A stretch of DNA of 64,000 nt, taken from Marinobacter piscis (GTDB lineage: Bacteria; Pseudomonadota; Gammaproteobacteria; Pseudomonadales; Oleiphilaceae). Positions 49,358 to 57,114 of the stretch are shown piece by piece (the first letter of the stretch is position 1; every line of letters begins with the position of its first letter). The notes beneath the pieces were generated by a model. The model was not told where the DNA came from. It saw nothing but the letters and a program-made list of their open reading frames with translations, and made no database searches. Location of the stretch: the NCBI RefSeq assembly GCF_007671655.1, contig NZ_VCGX01000001.1, forward strand, positions 777,917 to 841,916. The letters run 5' to 3'. The position numbers and the translations under genes are program-made.

Positions 49358-51070
49358 TCAGGCGTCCATTTTCAGGCCAACCTTTGTTACCTGGTCAGCC
49401 CGGGTATCTCTGGCCACCAGCGTTACCGGACCAAGGACAACTTTGTCGCCGATAACCGGGTGCCCTTTGGTGCGTTTGGCAAAGCATTCTGCCAGAGACA
49501 TCTCCGGCGACAGCTCTTTGAACTCAATGCCATAAACCTGCTCTACGTCCCCGAGTAAGGCATCCCCATTAAGGACAAAGTCCCCGAAAAACGTTCGGTC
49601 GGCAAGGTATCTGGGCGCTTCCCGCCCACTCAGGGACTTGCCCAGCTCTTTCAGCACATCAGGCGTGGCAAACATGGCGACCATATCTCCGCTGGACACT
49701 TTCAGGTCCGCTTTGGGCTGCAGGCAAACCCGGTTACGGAACACTCCGGCAACCGCCGTATTTTTGGGAAAACGCAACTGGCCCAGCAATCTGGGCGTCT
49801 CCCAGTTCTTGCCTCGCAGGGGGAACAGCATCAGTTCATGGTCGCCGGTTGCCGGGGCATCCAGCGGCAGGCGCCGGTAGGGCTCGCCATCGGTGGGGAT
49901 TTCCAGCCGCAGCAGACGCGCAAGCGGTGTCAGGGTAGTGCCCTGCACCAGCAGGGAAACCAGCACAATGAAGAAGGCTGCGTGGAAAACCACTTGCGCT
50001 TCAGGCAGGTTGGCAATAATCGGGAACAGCGCCAACACAATAGGCACTGCGCCTCGCAGGCCTACCCAGCTGATAAAGCCAAGCTCCCGGGCATTGAAAC
50101 CAAATGGCCATATCGTCGCCAGAACGGTTATCGGACGAATAACAAAGATCAGCGCCAGGGCCAGCACCAGACCGCTGCCAGCAAGAGGAAGCAGGTCTGA
50201 GGGATTAACCAGCAAACCAAGAATCAGGAACAGGCACAGTTGCGCCAGCCAGGCGAGGCCATCATGCACCTGCAGAATCATGGGCATCATGCGCACATCC
50301 CGGTTGCCAATGACGACCCCGCTCAGATAAATAGCCAGAAAGCCACTGCCGCCCAGAGCGTTGATCGCCGAGAACACAGAAATACCGGCCGCCCCGACCA
50401 GCAAAGGATACAGGGATGGCGTCAAACGTATCCGGTTAGCCAGTTCGGCAATCAGGTAGCCGCCTATGATGCCGCCGGCACCGCCGATGCTGAATTGCTT
50501 GAGAAGCAGAATCAGTGAATCCTGAATCGCATGGTCGCCATTGCTGCCAATGAGAGTGACCATCATCAGTGTCAGGAAAATAGCCATGGGGTCGTTACTG
50601 CCGGATTCGATCTCCAGCGTGGCACTCACCCGCTCGTTCAGGTGCAGTCCGCGCCCCTGTAACAGCGAAAATACAGCCGCTGCGTCGGTTGATGAAATAA
50701 TGGAGCCAACCAGCAGGGCCGTCATCCAGTGCAGGTCAAACACCAGCCAGGCAACCACAGCTGCACCCAGGGCGGTCATTGCGACGCCCACAGTGGCCAG
50801 AATCAGTGCCGGCCTGAGGCCCACCCGGAAGGTTTCCGCCCGGGTGCGCATGCCGCCATCAAGCAGAATAACGCCCAGTGCCAGATTGGCGACCAGAAAA
50901 GATAGCTGAAAGTCATCAAACTCAATGCCACCTGGCCCGTCTTTGCCCATCATCATGCCGACCACCAGAAAAATCAGCAGAACCGGCAAGCCGACGCGGC
51001 TTGAGAGCGGGCTCAGCACGATACTGATGACAAGCATCAGGGCGCCGACCAGGGTGAGCATTGGATCCAT
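49358..51070 (-). CDS. CPA-type K+/H+ antiporter with TrkA-C/CorC domains (NhaP2/CvrA-like)
   Basis: About 570 residues: some 12 membrane helices of the Na+/H+-exchanger fold (LLDGGMRTRAETF, SSTDAAAVFSLL), followed by a TrkA-C domain (about 400-480, FPKNTAVAGVFRN) and a CorC/HlyC-like C-terminal domain. This layout matches NhaP2, which exports K+ in exchange for protons. The ATG at 51070 has GGAG six bases upstream, preferred over one at 51094. Confidence 0.88.
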   Translation of the reverse strand: MDPMLTLVGALMLVISIVLSPLSSRVGLPVLLIFLVVGMMMGKDGPGGIEFDDFQLSFLVANLALGVILLDGGMRTRAETFRVGLRPALILATVGVAMTALGAAVVAWLVFDLHWMTALLVGSIISSTDAAAVFSLLQGRGLHLNERVSATLEIESGSNDPMAIFLTLMMVTLIGSNGDHAIQDSLILLLKQFSIGGAGGIIGGYLIAELANRIRLTPSLYPLLVGAAGISVFSAINALGGSGFLAIYLSGVVIGNRDVRMMPMILQVHDGLAWLAQLCLFLILGLLVNPSDLLPLAGSGLVLALALIFVIRPITVLATIWPFGFNARELGFISWVGLRGAVPIVLALFPIIANLPEAQVVFHAAFFIVLVSLLVQGTTLTPLARLLRLEIPTDGEPYRRLPLDAPATGDHELMLFPLRGKNWETPRLLGQLRFPKNTAVAGVFRNRVCLQPKADLKVSSGDMVAMFATPDVLKELGKSLSGREAPRYLADRTFFGDFVLNGDALLGDVEQVYGIEFKELSPEMSLAECFAKRTKGHPVIGDKVVLGPVTLVARDTRADQVTKVGLKMDA

Positions 51071-51201
51071 CAGAACTCCATTTAAAGAATGCATGCCGGA
51101 GAGGGGCGGTTGGCGGCGCTTGTGTCACATTTTTGCAGCCCGCCCAGCGATTTTACCAAGTTTGCCCATCACTGGCCTGATAGACAAGTAGGTGTGTTCC
51201 C

Positions 51202-51486
51202 ACCAAAGCCCACGTCTGCCATGCCGGAAGCTACAAAAGCGGCAATGGCCGTGTGTGTGAACTCCGGCTGAGCACTGCGATTAATGCTGGCTTCAGCCAG
51301 CCCCTGCTGTTTCAGTAGCAGGTTAAACAGAATGCGTGTGCCGGAATGGCGATCACGGCTGATAAAGGGAAGGCCCGAATCACTCAGGTCTCTGAGGCTG
51401 CGGATATTCGGGTGCTCACCCTTGCGCATCATCAGGCCTTCGCACCGGGTAACAAAACGCACCAGGCGGTGTTCGTGGCTGTCCAG
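51202..51486 (-). pseudogene. Fragment of a PBP-like substrate-binding regulator
   Basis: About 95 residues of a PF12727-type periplasmic-binding-protein-like domain remain ([57 protein letters not shown]). Both ends are missing: no DNA-binding domain precedes it, and the frame runs into unrelated sequence after GFG. Intact proteins of this kind are encoded divergently from fds-type formate dehydrogenases, which fits its place here. Confidence 0.72.
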
Positions 51487-51512
51487 CTGGTTCTGTTTGT
51501 ATTGATGATTAT

Positions 51513-51878
51513 ATTGCTCATGATGGCTTCGCCGGTTTGGAGAAAGCCGCTGCGCTGACACCTCAGAACATTGTGGATGAAGTAAAAGCCTCCGGTCTTC
51601 GCGGTCGTGGCGGCGCAGCCTTCCCCGCAGGCATCAAATGGCAGACGGTGCTGGATGAGCCTCACGGCCAGCAAAAATACGTGGTGTGCAACGCCGATTA
51701 CGGCATGGGCCATTCCCTGGGCACCCTGCCCATCCAGCTGGCAGGCAACATCAAACAGGGTGGCCTGATTGAGCTGGCCTTTGGCGTAACCCTGCGCAAA
51801 GTTCTGGAAGATTTTGGGGCCGGCACCTTTACCGGCAGGCCCATCAAAGCTGTGCAGGCCTGCCCCCCTCCACGCTGA
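51513..51878 (+). pseudogene. fdsB: Remnant of NAD-dependent formate dehydrogenase beta subunit (fdsB)
   Basis: A NuoF-like stretch ([47 protein letters not shown]) jumps directly to a later part of the same protein ([30 protein letters not shown]). The central FMN/NAD region between NAD and that part, and the C-terminal iron-sulfur domain, are gone. The 5' end lies without a start codon next to the regulator fragment. It cannot be functional. Confidence 0.85.
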
Positions 51879-53031
51879 TGGAAAAAACCGTAATTGAAGA
51901 AGGCCTGCCCGACCACAGCGTTGTGACCACCTGCGCCTATTGCGGCGTCGGTTGCTCATTCAAGGCGGAGATGAAAGGCGGCCAGGTACTTCGCATGGTT
52001 CCCTACAAAGGCGGCGAGGCCAACCACGGCCATTCCTGCGTGAAAGGTCGCTTTGCCTTTGGCTATGCCACCCACGAGGATCGCATTCGGGAGCCGATGA
52101 TCCGCGATTCCATCAACGACCCCTGGAAAGTTGTGTCCTGGGACGAAGCGCTGGCATTTTCGGCGAAAAAGCTCAAAGGCATTCAAGCCCAATACGGCCG
52201 TGAAAGCATCGGCGGCATTACCTCCTCACGCTGCACCAACGAAGAAACCTATCTGGTGCAGAAACTGGTGCGTGCGGCCTTTGGCAACAACAATACGGAT
52301 ACCTGTGCCCGGGTATGCCATTCCCCTACCGGCTATGGCCTGAAAACCAACCTGGCGCTGGCCACCGGCAACATTGGCAAAGAAGGCGGGGGTGTTAACC
52401 CGTTACGGGGACAGAACAACGTGCAGGGCGAAGACATTGCCTAGTCAGACCCTAATACCCAGCACGTGGAATCGGCGCTGAAAGCGCTGGATTGCCTGAT
52501 TGTGCAGGACATCTTCCTCAACGAAACCGCCAAGTTTGCCCATGGGGTTATCCCATGCACTACAACCATCCCTCTGAAATCATGGATGAAATCGCCTCAT
52601 TAACCCCCACATTTACCGGCGTGAACTACAACAAGCTGGGGCAGTTGGGCAGCATTCAGTGGTCCTGTAACGAAGACTACCCGGAAGGCACGCCCACCAT
52701 GCACACGGTGGATTTCCCCATCGGCAAGGGCCGGTTTGCTGTGACCGAGTATCTGGCCAGCGAAGAGCGCGCCAACCGCCGCTTCCCGTTGCTGCTGACC
52801 ACAGGGCGAATTCTCTCCCAGTATAACGTCGGCGCTCAGACCCGTCGCACCAGCAACAGCGACTGGGCCACCAACTGCCCCGAGTACAAGGTCACAGCCG
52901 TGCAGGTCGAGAAAGTGTCCCGGCCATCGGAGTGGCAGCGCGACTTTGTGGATTTCGACAAGCGCCAGCAGGCACTGCTGAAGCCGGCCATGGGTAAGCA
53001 GGAAGAGAGTCATGCAGACACACTCAAGTAG
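51866..53031 (+). pseudogene. fdsA: Remnant of formate dehydrogenase alpha subunit (fdsA)
   Basis: Molybdopterin oxidoreductase sequence with the 4Fe-4S motif (CAYCGVGC), the active Cys in CARVCHSPTG, then breaks: GYGLK joins TNLALATGNIGKEGGG, NNVQG joins EDIA, then a TAG stop at 52442-52444 stands where the family has Gln, and KFAH near 52547 joins GYPMHYNHPSEIMDEIA in another frame. The tail to 53031 is preserved. At least three internal deletions, one nonsense codon and one frameshift make it a pseudogene. Confidence 0.88.
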
Positions 53032-53884
53032 CCAGGCAATGGCTGCTATGGAAGACTCATTCGCCAGCCATTCACGCTCACCAATGAGTGAAACCCGGGT
53101 AAGCGTGCGTGGGGGTATCGAAGGTGCCCGCTCCCGGGATCTGGTTGCGGAAGAAGTTCCGGTAGCCATGGTTTATAACGGCGTGTCCCATGCGGTAATG
53201 ATGGCCTCGCCCTGTGATCTCGAAGATTTTGCTCTGGGCTTCAGCCTGAGCGAAGGCATTCTGCAACGGCCTGACCAGCTGTTCAGTGTTGAGATAAAGC
53301 CGGGCGAAGACGGCATAGAAGTGGACATGCACATTGCCGGCGATTGCTATGCCCGCCTGCGGGAGCAGCGCCGCAACATGGCGGGGCGAACCGGTTGCGG
53401 GCTCTGCGGTACAGAGTCACTGGCCCACGTGGTGCGAACCCTTGAGCGGGTCGCCCCACAGCCTCTGCCCAGTGACATGGCTGTGCAGGATGCACTGAAA
53501 AACCTGAAAAAAAGTCAGCCCCTGCAACTGCAAACCGGCGCTACCCATGGTGCGGCCTGGTGCGATTCACGGGGCAGAATCGTTCGGGCCAGGGAAGATG
53601 TCGGCCGACATAACGCCCTGGATAAACTGATTGGCGCCCACATACGGGAGCATGGCGAACAAGCCTTCAGTAACGGCTTTGCGCTGATCTCCAGCCGGGC
53701 CAGTTTTGAAATGGTACAGAAAAGCGCCAGCGTGGGTATAGGGAATCTGGTGGCGGTATCTGCCCCTACGGCTTTGGCCATTCGGGAGGCCCGTGAAAGC
53801 GGCATGAACCTCATCGGCTTTGCCCGCCCCGGGCGGCACGTAATTTATACCAGCGGTGATGACACAGCTCAGGAGAATCTGTAG
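53012..53884 (+). CDS. fdhD: Formate dehydrogenase sulfurtransferase FdhD
   Basis: A 290-residue cytoplasmic protein that transfers sulfur from IscS to the molybdenum cofactor of formate dehydrogenases. The catalytic cysteines are in GCGLCGTES near residue 130, and the family end motifs (RAREDVGRHNALDKLIG, ISSRASFEMVQK) are intact. It overlaps the fdsA remnant by 20 bases and could still serve another dehydrogenase in the genome. Confidence 0.94.
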   Translation: MQTHSSSQAMAAMEDSFASHSRSPMSETRVSVRGGIEGARSRDLVAEEVPVAMVYNGVSHAVMMASPCDLEDFALGFSLSEGILQRPDQLFSVEIKPGEDGIEVDMHIAGDCYARLREQRRNMAGRTGCGLCGTESLAHVVRTLERVAPQPLPSDMAVQDALKNLKKSQPLQLQTGATHGAAWCDSRGRIVRAREDVGRHNALDKLIGAHIREHGEQAFSNGFALISSRASFEMVQKSASVGIGNLVAVSAPTALAIREARESGMNLIGFARPGRHVIYTSGDDTAQENL

Positions 53885-54129
53885 TGAGCGAACAGCAATT
53901 AAACAACCTGATCAAAATGCTCGATCAGATTATTGCCAACAACCTGCACCATGGCGACGACGATAAAGTAACCGACGTCGCCGCTGACCATCTGCAAAAG
54001 TTCTGGGCCCGAAGCATGAAGCAACAAGTGATTGCCTATGCCAACGAGAACCCGGCAGGGCTATCGGAGTTGTCGCGGCAGGCGATCAATAAGCTGGCGG
54101 AAAACTGGGAAAATACTGCCCGGGCCTGA
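53884..54129 (+). CDS. fdsD: Formate dehydrogenase delta subunit
   Basis: An 81-residue protein matching FdsD: acidic helical N-terminus, KVTDVAADHLQKFWARSMKQQ core. It starts with GTG sharing one base with the fdhD stop (TAGTG). It appears intact but its alpha and beta partners are decayed and no gamma subunit is present. Confidence 0.85.
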   Translation: MSEQQLNNLIKMLDQIIANNLHHGDDDKVTDVAADHLQKFWARSMKQQVIAYANENPAGLSELSRQAINKLAENWENTARA

Positions 54130-54244
54130 TATCGGGTTGTGGCAACGGGTAATGCCGAACACTATTTGAAGATTGCTTCGGTAATGATCTGGCTGCCGCA
54201 GAGGATCAGGCCTAGGTATCTGATCAGATCAATGAAAAGGTAAT

Positions 54245-55471
54245 CTACACTGCCTGCCTAACCATTTTGATAAAATCCGCTATCGAGTATAACCAGTTTT
54301 GTTGTGCTTCAGTGAAGCTCCCATGGATGGCTTTCGGTATGACCAACTGCAGATTATTAGCGCTCATCTCGTCGGTCTGGGGCGAACTGATACCAGCCTC
54401 TAGTGTTGCCAAAAATTTTCGGTCCTGAAGGTCACCTTCTGACAGAACCTGTCTCCACCGATCTTTACACGTTGTTTTTGCACCGAGAAGAAAGATCTTT
54501 TCCCTTGGATACTTTGGGTCGTGATAAGCGCTAAAGCTGGGAAACAGAAAGTCAGGCTTCGCCTTGTTTTCAGTTACGTTCGTACCGCCGCCCTTCTGGA
54601 ATGGGAGGTTGTTATGCTGAAAAATAAACCCTAGATGATTCTCAAAAGCATGACCGGCCCGGGATTTCCGGCGGTTCTGAACGCTCAGAGAGAATGCAAT
54701 GAACTCATCTACATCGTCTCCTGAAGCGCCGAAACCTGAGCGAATTCTTTCAGATACTACATGCCGTTCGTATGCTCTGAATAGCGCCTCCTCACGCTCC
54801 ATCCAACCTATCAGGGCTTCATCGGAATCTGCGATACAATCAAAGTCGGTTACTTCTCTGGCTAGAGCGGAGAACTCTGCTGTTTTGGGAAATTTGTCGG
54901 GAAATCTCGTCAATAGCATATCAAGGTCATTCTGAACCTCCCTCTCGTCGAATGCTTTGACACCAAGGTCTTCAAGCAGCAATTTAATCGGAAGGATGAG
55001 AGTCTGCGGCGGCATGGATGCAGAGGTGAAGTCTTGGTCAATATCCGACAACCCAAAAAGGTGGCGTAGCTGAAATTCTACGGATGAGCCGGCCGGAGTA
55101 AAAAGAAGGAGGAGGCTTCCGTCGCGCTTCTTGGCTACGAGGAAGAAATCCGTCGGCTGGATCAGTTCCGTTACAGGGTTGGATTTGTAGTAAAGCCGGT
55201 ATTCCGGTGAGCGTTTCGGGTTTTTCCAGCGCGCGTCGTACCAAGTGACTTCATCCCGGCAGAACTCAGTATTTTTTTCGTCCGTAAGGTATGCCATCGT
55301 CCCCGGGAAGTGGGACCTGTCAGACTTTCCGGGAGTCCCAAGATAGCCTTTGAATCCGACACTGGGCAACCCGCCAATTTCATGTTGGTTAGACCTGGCC
55401 GGGTCAGCATCTACAGCGCTCAGATACTTTGCTGCCGCGCCCTCAAAAATTTCATTTACCGAATCGAACAC
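54245..55471 (-). CDS. EcoRII-like type II restriction endonuclease
   Basis: A 408-residue protein, close to the 404 of EcoRII. The N-terminal half resembles the B3-like DNA-binding/effector domain; the C-terminal half is the EcoRII-C catalytic domain with NRRKSRAGHAFENHL, KPDFLFPS and KTTCKDRWRQ. D307, K332 and K336 have the same spacing as the catalytic D299, K324 and K328 of EcoRII, so the site is intact. EcoRII cuts at CCWGG as a type IIE enzyme needing two sites. The GTG start has GGAGG seven bases upstream, which suggests good but controlled translation. It is last in the leftward island. Confidence 0.9.
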   Translation of the reverse strand: MFDSVNEIFEGAAAKYLSAVDADPARSNQHEIGGLPSVGFKGYLGTPGKSDRSHFPGTMAYLTDEKNTEFCRDEVTWYDARWKNPKRSPEYRLYYKSNPVTELIQPTDFFLVAKKRDGSLLLLFTPAGSSVEFQLRHLFGLSDIDQDFTSASMPPQTLILPIKLLLEDLGVKAFDEREVQNDLDMLLTRFPDKFPKTAEFSALAREVTDFDCIADSDEALIGWMEREEALFRAYERHVVSERIRSGFGASGDDVDEFIAFSLSVQNRRKSRAGHAFENHLGFIFQHNNLPFQKGGGTNVTENKAKPDFLFPSFSAYHDPKYPREKIFLLGAKTTCKDRWRQVLSEGDLQDRKFLATLEAGISSPQTDEMSANNLQLVIPKAIHGSFTEAQQNWLYSIADFIKMVRQAV

Positions 55472-55537
55472 TGCAATACCTCCACTCGGAAAATTCTGAA
55501 AACGTTAGAAATTACAATGGTGAGCTTGGGAGTTGGA

Positions 55538-56284
55538 TCAGAATGCAAAGGCTGACTTGGTGCGATCCAGACACCTATTCATCAACTGGTCTATCTCCGT
55601 TTCTTTCATTGCCTCGAAGACCTTACCAGCTCCAGCTTTATTGAGCTCAGTCATGAATTTGCGCCAGCGTTCCTCACGCGCGAGAACCCATTCATCCGAA
55701 GCGAAAGTCCTGAGTATACCGGCGGAAATTGCAGGGCGGATAAACAGTCCGGGACGCTCAACGGTGTTGAGCCGCATGTCGGTTGATCGGAATATAATAC
55801 TCAGTGCCTTCTCAGGATCCTCAGGCATCAGTCTCTGCGCAATCCAGTAGTTCCACCAGAGCCGCGAAACAGCATTATCATCTCTCCATCTCGTCCGGGT
55901 ATCAGCAAAAAAATGAGCACGGATCGCCTTAGTAAGAGCCTCTCCTGTTTTCCCTTCAAGCCAGCGCTTTTGAGAGAATCCGAGGCATTCAAGGTGAGTA
56001 AACCGGATCCAGATTCTGTTTTCAGTTGCCAGAGAAGGCGTGAGGCTGCTGAGTGACCGCCATACAAGTATTGAGTTATTAATCTCCGCTTCAGCGGTCC
56101 TCGCCGGGTCCAGCTCCTTCAGAGGGCCAGGATCGTAGGTGAGATTGGTAGCAATTTCCCAGTTTCCCTGCTCTGCCAGATCCTGAAATCCTTCCGAGCA
56201 ATATCGATCCACGTTTTCATCTATTGAATCGATCAGTTGATCGGCAACCGCCTGACCAACATAAAGTACTTTGTTCAGGCTCAT
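55538..56284 (-). CDS. DUF6339 family protein
   Basis: A 248-residue soluble protein that I match to DUF6339 by its general pattern (IWIRFTHLECLGFSQKRWL, RLWWNYWIAQRL, RPGLFIRPAISAGILRTFA). No catalytic motif is obvious; many conserved Trp and Arg residues suggest a nucleic-acid or protein-binding helical fold. Its ATG shares one base with the stop of the upstream gene (TAATG), so the two are translated together. Confidence 0.72.
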   Translation of the reverse strand: MSLNKVLYVGQAVADQLIDSIDENVDRYCSEGFQDLAEQGNWEIATNLTYDPGPLKELDPARTAEAEINNSILVWRSLSSLTPSLATENRIWIRFTHLECLGFSQKRWLEGKTGEALTKAIRAHFFADTRTRWRDDNAVSRLWWNYWIAQRLMPEDPEKALSIIFRSTDMRLNTVERPGLFIRPAISAGILRTFASDEWVLAREERWRKFMTELNKAGAGKVFEAMKETEIDQLMNRCLDRTKSAFAF

Positions 56285-57114
56285 TAACTCAGCGCCTCCA
56301 CCGCTTCATGTACCTTGCCGACCGGGCAGTCGAGTAATAACTGCGCTTTTCTCAGGAGGTCTTTTCCGTCGAGTTCTACTCCTACCTGACGGCAACGGGA
56401 TTCGATTGCCCGGTACCACCTGAGATGATCACACTTATCCCTGGAAGCGACATCAAGCACCTCAATAAGGCACGGGAGGTACAACGATGACAGCAGTATC
56501 TGACGTCCATGGCCGCTGTTCCGGACCTGATTAAGTGAGTTGTATAGCGTTGGATGAACCTGAATAACGATCGCCTGGGTATCTGTACCTACCCTGAACA
56601 AGCCGTTCTCAACACTGCTCGTCGATTCAAGACGGAATACAGATTCCATCGGGACCAGCTTATCCAGCCCAGCCTCAAATTCGAACTCGTCACTCACGCC
56701 AGCGAGAGAGTATTTCCTTAGCAGAAAATCCTGTTCTCCGAACTCTTCATGTATCAAGCCTGCGGGCACCGACAAGGTTTCTGCAGCAACATAGATAATG
56801 GCTCTAAGCTTAACCACGCCCCTGAGATTCCCGCCGGCAACGGTTACCTTCCAGTTGCCGGGGGAGATGGCAAGAAACTCTGAAAAGTAGGTATGTTCGC
56901 AGGTGATGTATAATCCGCACTCAAGCATTCCCTCAGCAAGCGCATGATCGAGAAACTGTTCGCCTGGCCGGAGCTCTCCCCGAATCTCGACTTCACCGGT
57001 TTCAGTTACTTCCCGGACGGGCTCAACTTCCAGACTGAACTTTGCTGCTGGATAATCATCCGTAAAGCTGGCCAGTACCGGGTACGGGAAACGGGTATCA
57101 CCCTTGAGCTTCAT
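56284..57114 (-). CDS. Unrecognised protein of the GHKL-DUF6339 module
   Basis: A 276-residue soluble protein, not recognised. The first two thirds look beta-rich (KGDTRFPYPVLASFTDDYP, YITCEHTYFSEFL, GNWKVTVAGGNL), the last third helical (CDHLRWYRAIESRCRQVGVE, LLRKAQLLLDC). No Walker, nuclease or zinc motif is visible. Its start lies inside the 3' end of the ATPase gene; I take the ATG at 57114 (GAGG nine bases away) over that at 57120. It overlaps its neighbours at both ends, so it is a fixed part of the module. Confidence 0.72.
   Translation of the reverse strand: MKLKGDTRFPYPVLASFTDDYPAAKFSLEVEPVREVTETGEVEIRGELRPGEQFLDHALAEGMLECGLYITCEHTYFSEFLAISPGNWKVTVAGGNLRGVVKLRAIIYVAAETLSVPAGLIHEEFGEQDFLLRKYSLAGVSDEFEFEAGLDKLVPMESVFRLESTSSVENGLFRVGTDTQAIVIQVHPTLYNSLNQVRNSGHGRQILLSSLYLPCLIEVLDVASRDKCDHLRWYRAIESRCRQVGVELDGKDLLRKAQLLLDCPVGKVHEAVEALS

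Noticed and set aside
52442..52444. In-frame TAG in the formate dehydrogenase alpha region, possible recoded codon
   Set aside because: Formate dehydrogenases use TGA for selenocysteine, and the active-site residue here is an ordinary Cys codon upstream. The TAG stands at a Gln position, and deletions and a frameshift lie around it, so it is decay.
54162..54244. Short hydrophobic minus-strand frame next to the nuclease stop codon, possible gene remnant at the island edge
   Set aside because: About 27 codons without start, ribosome site or recognisable family; too short to support.
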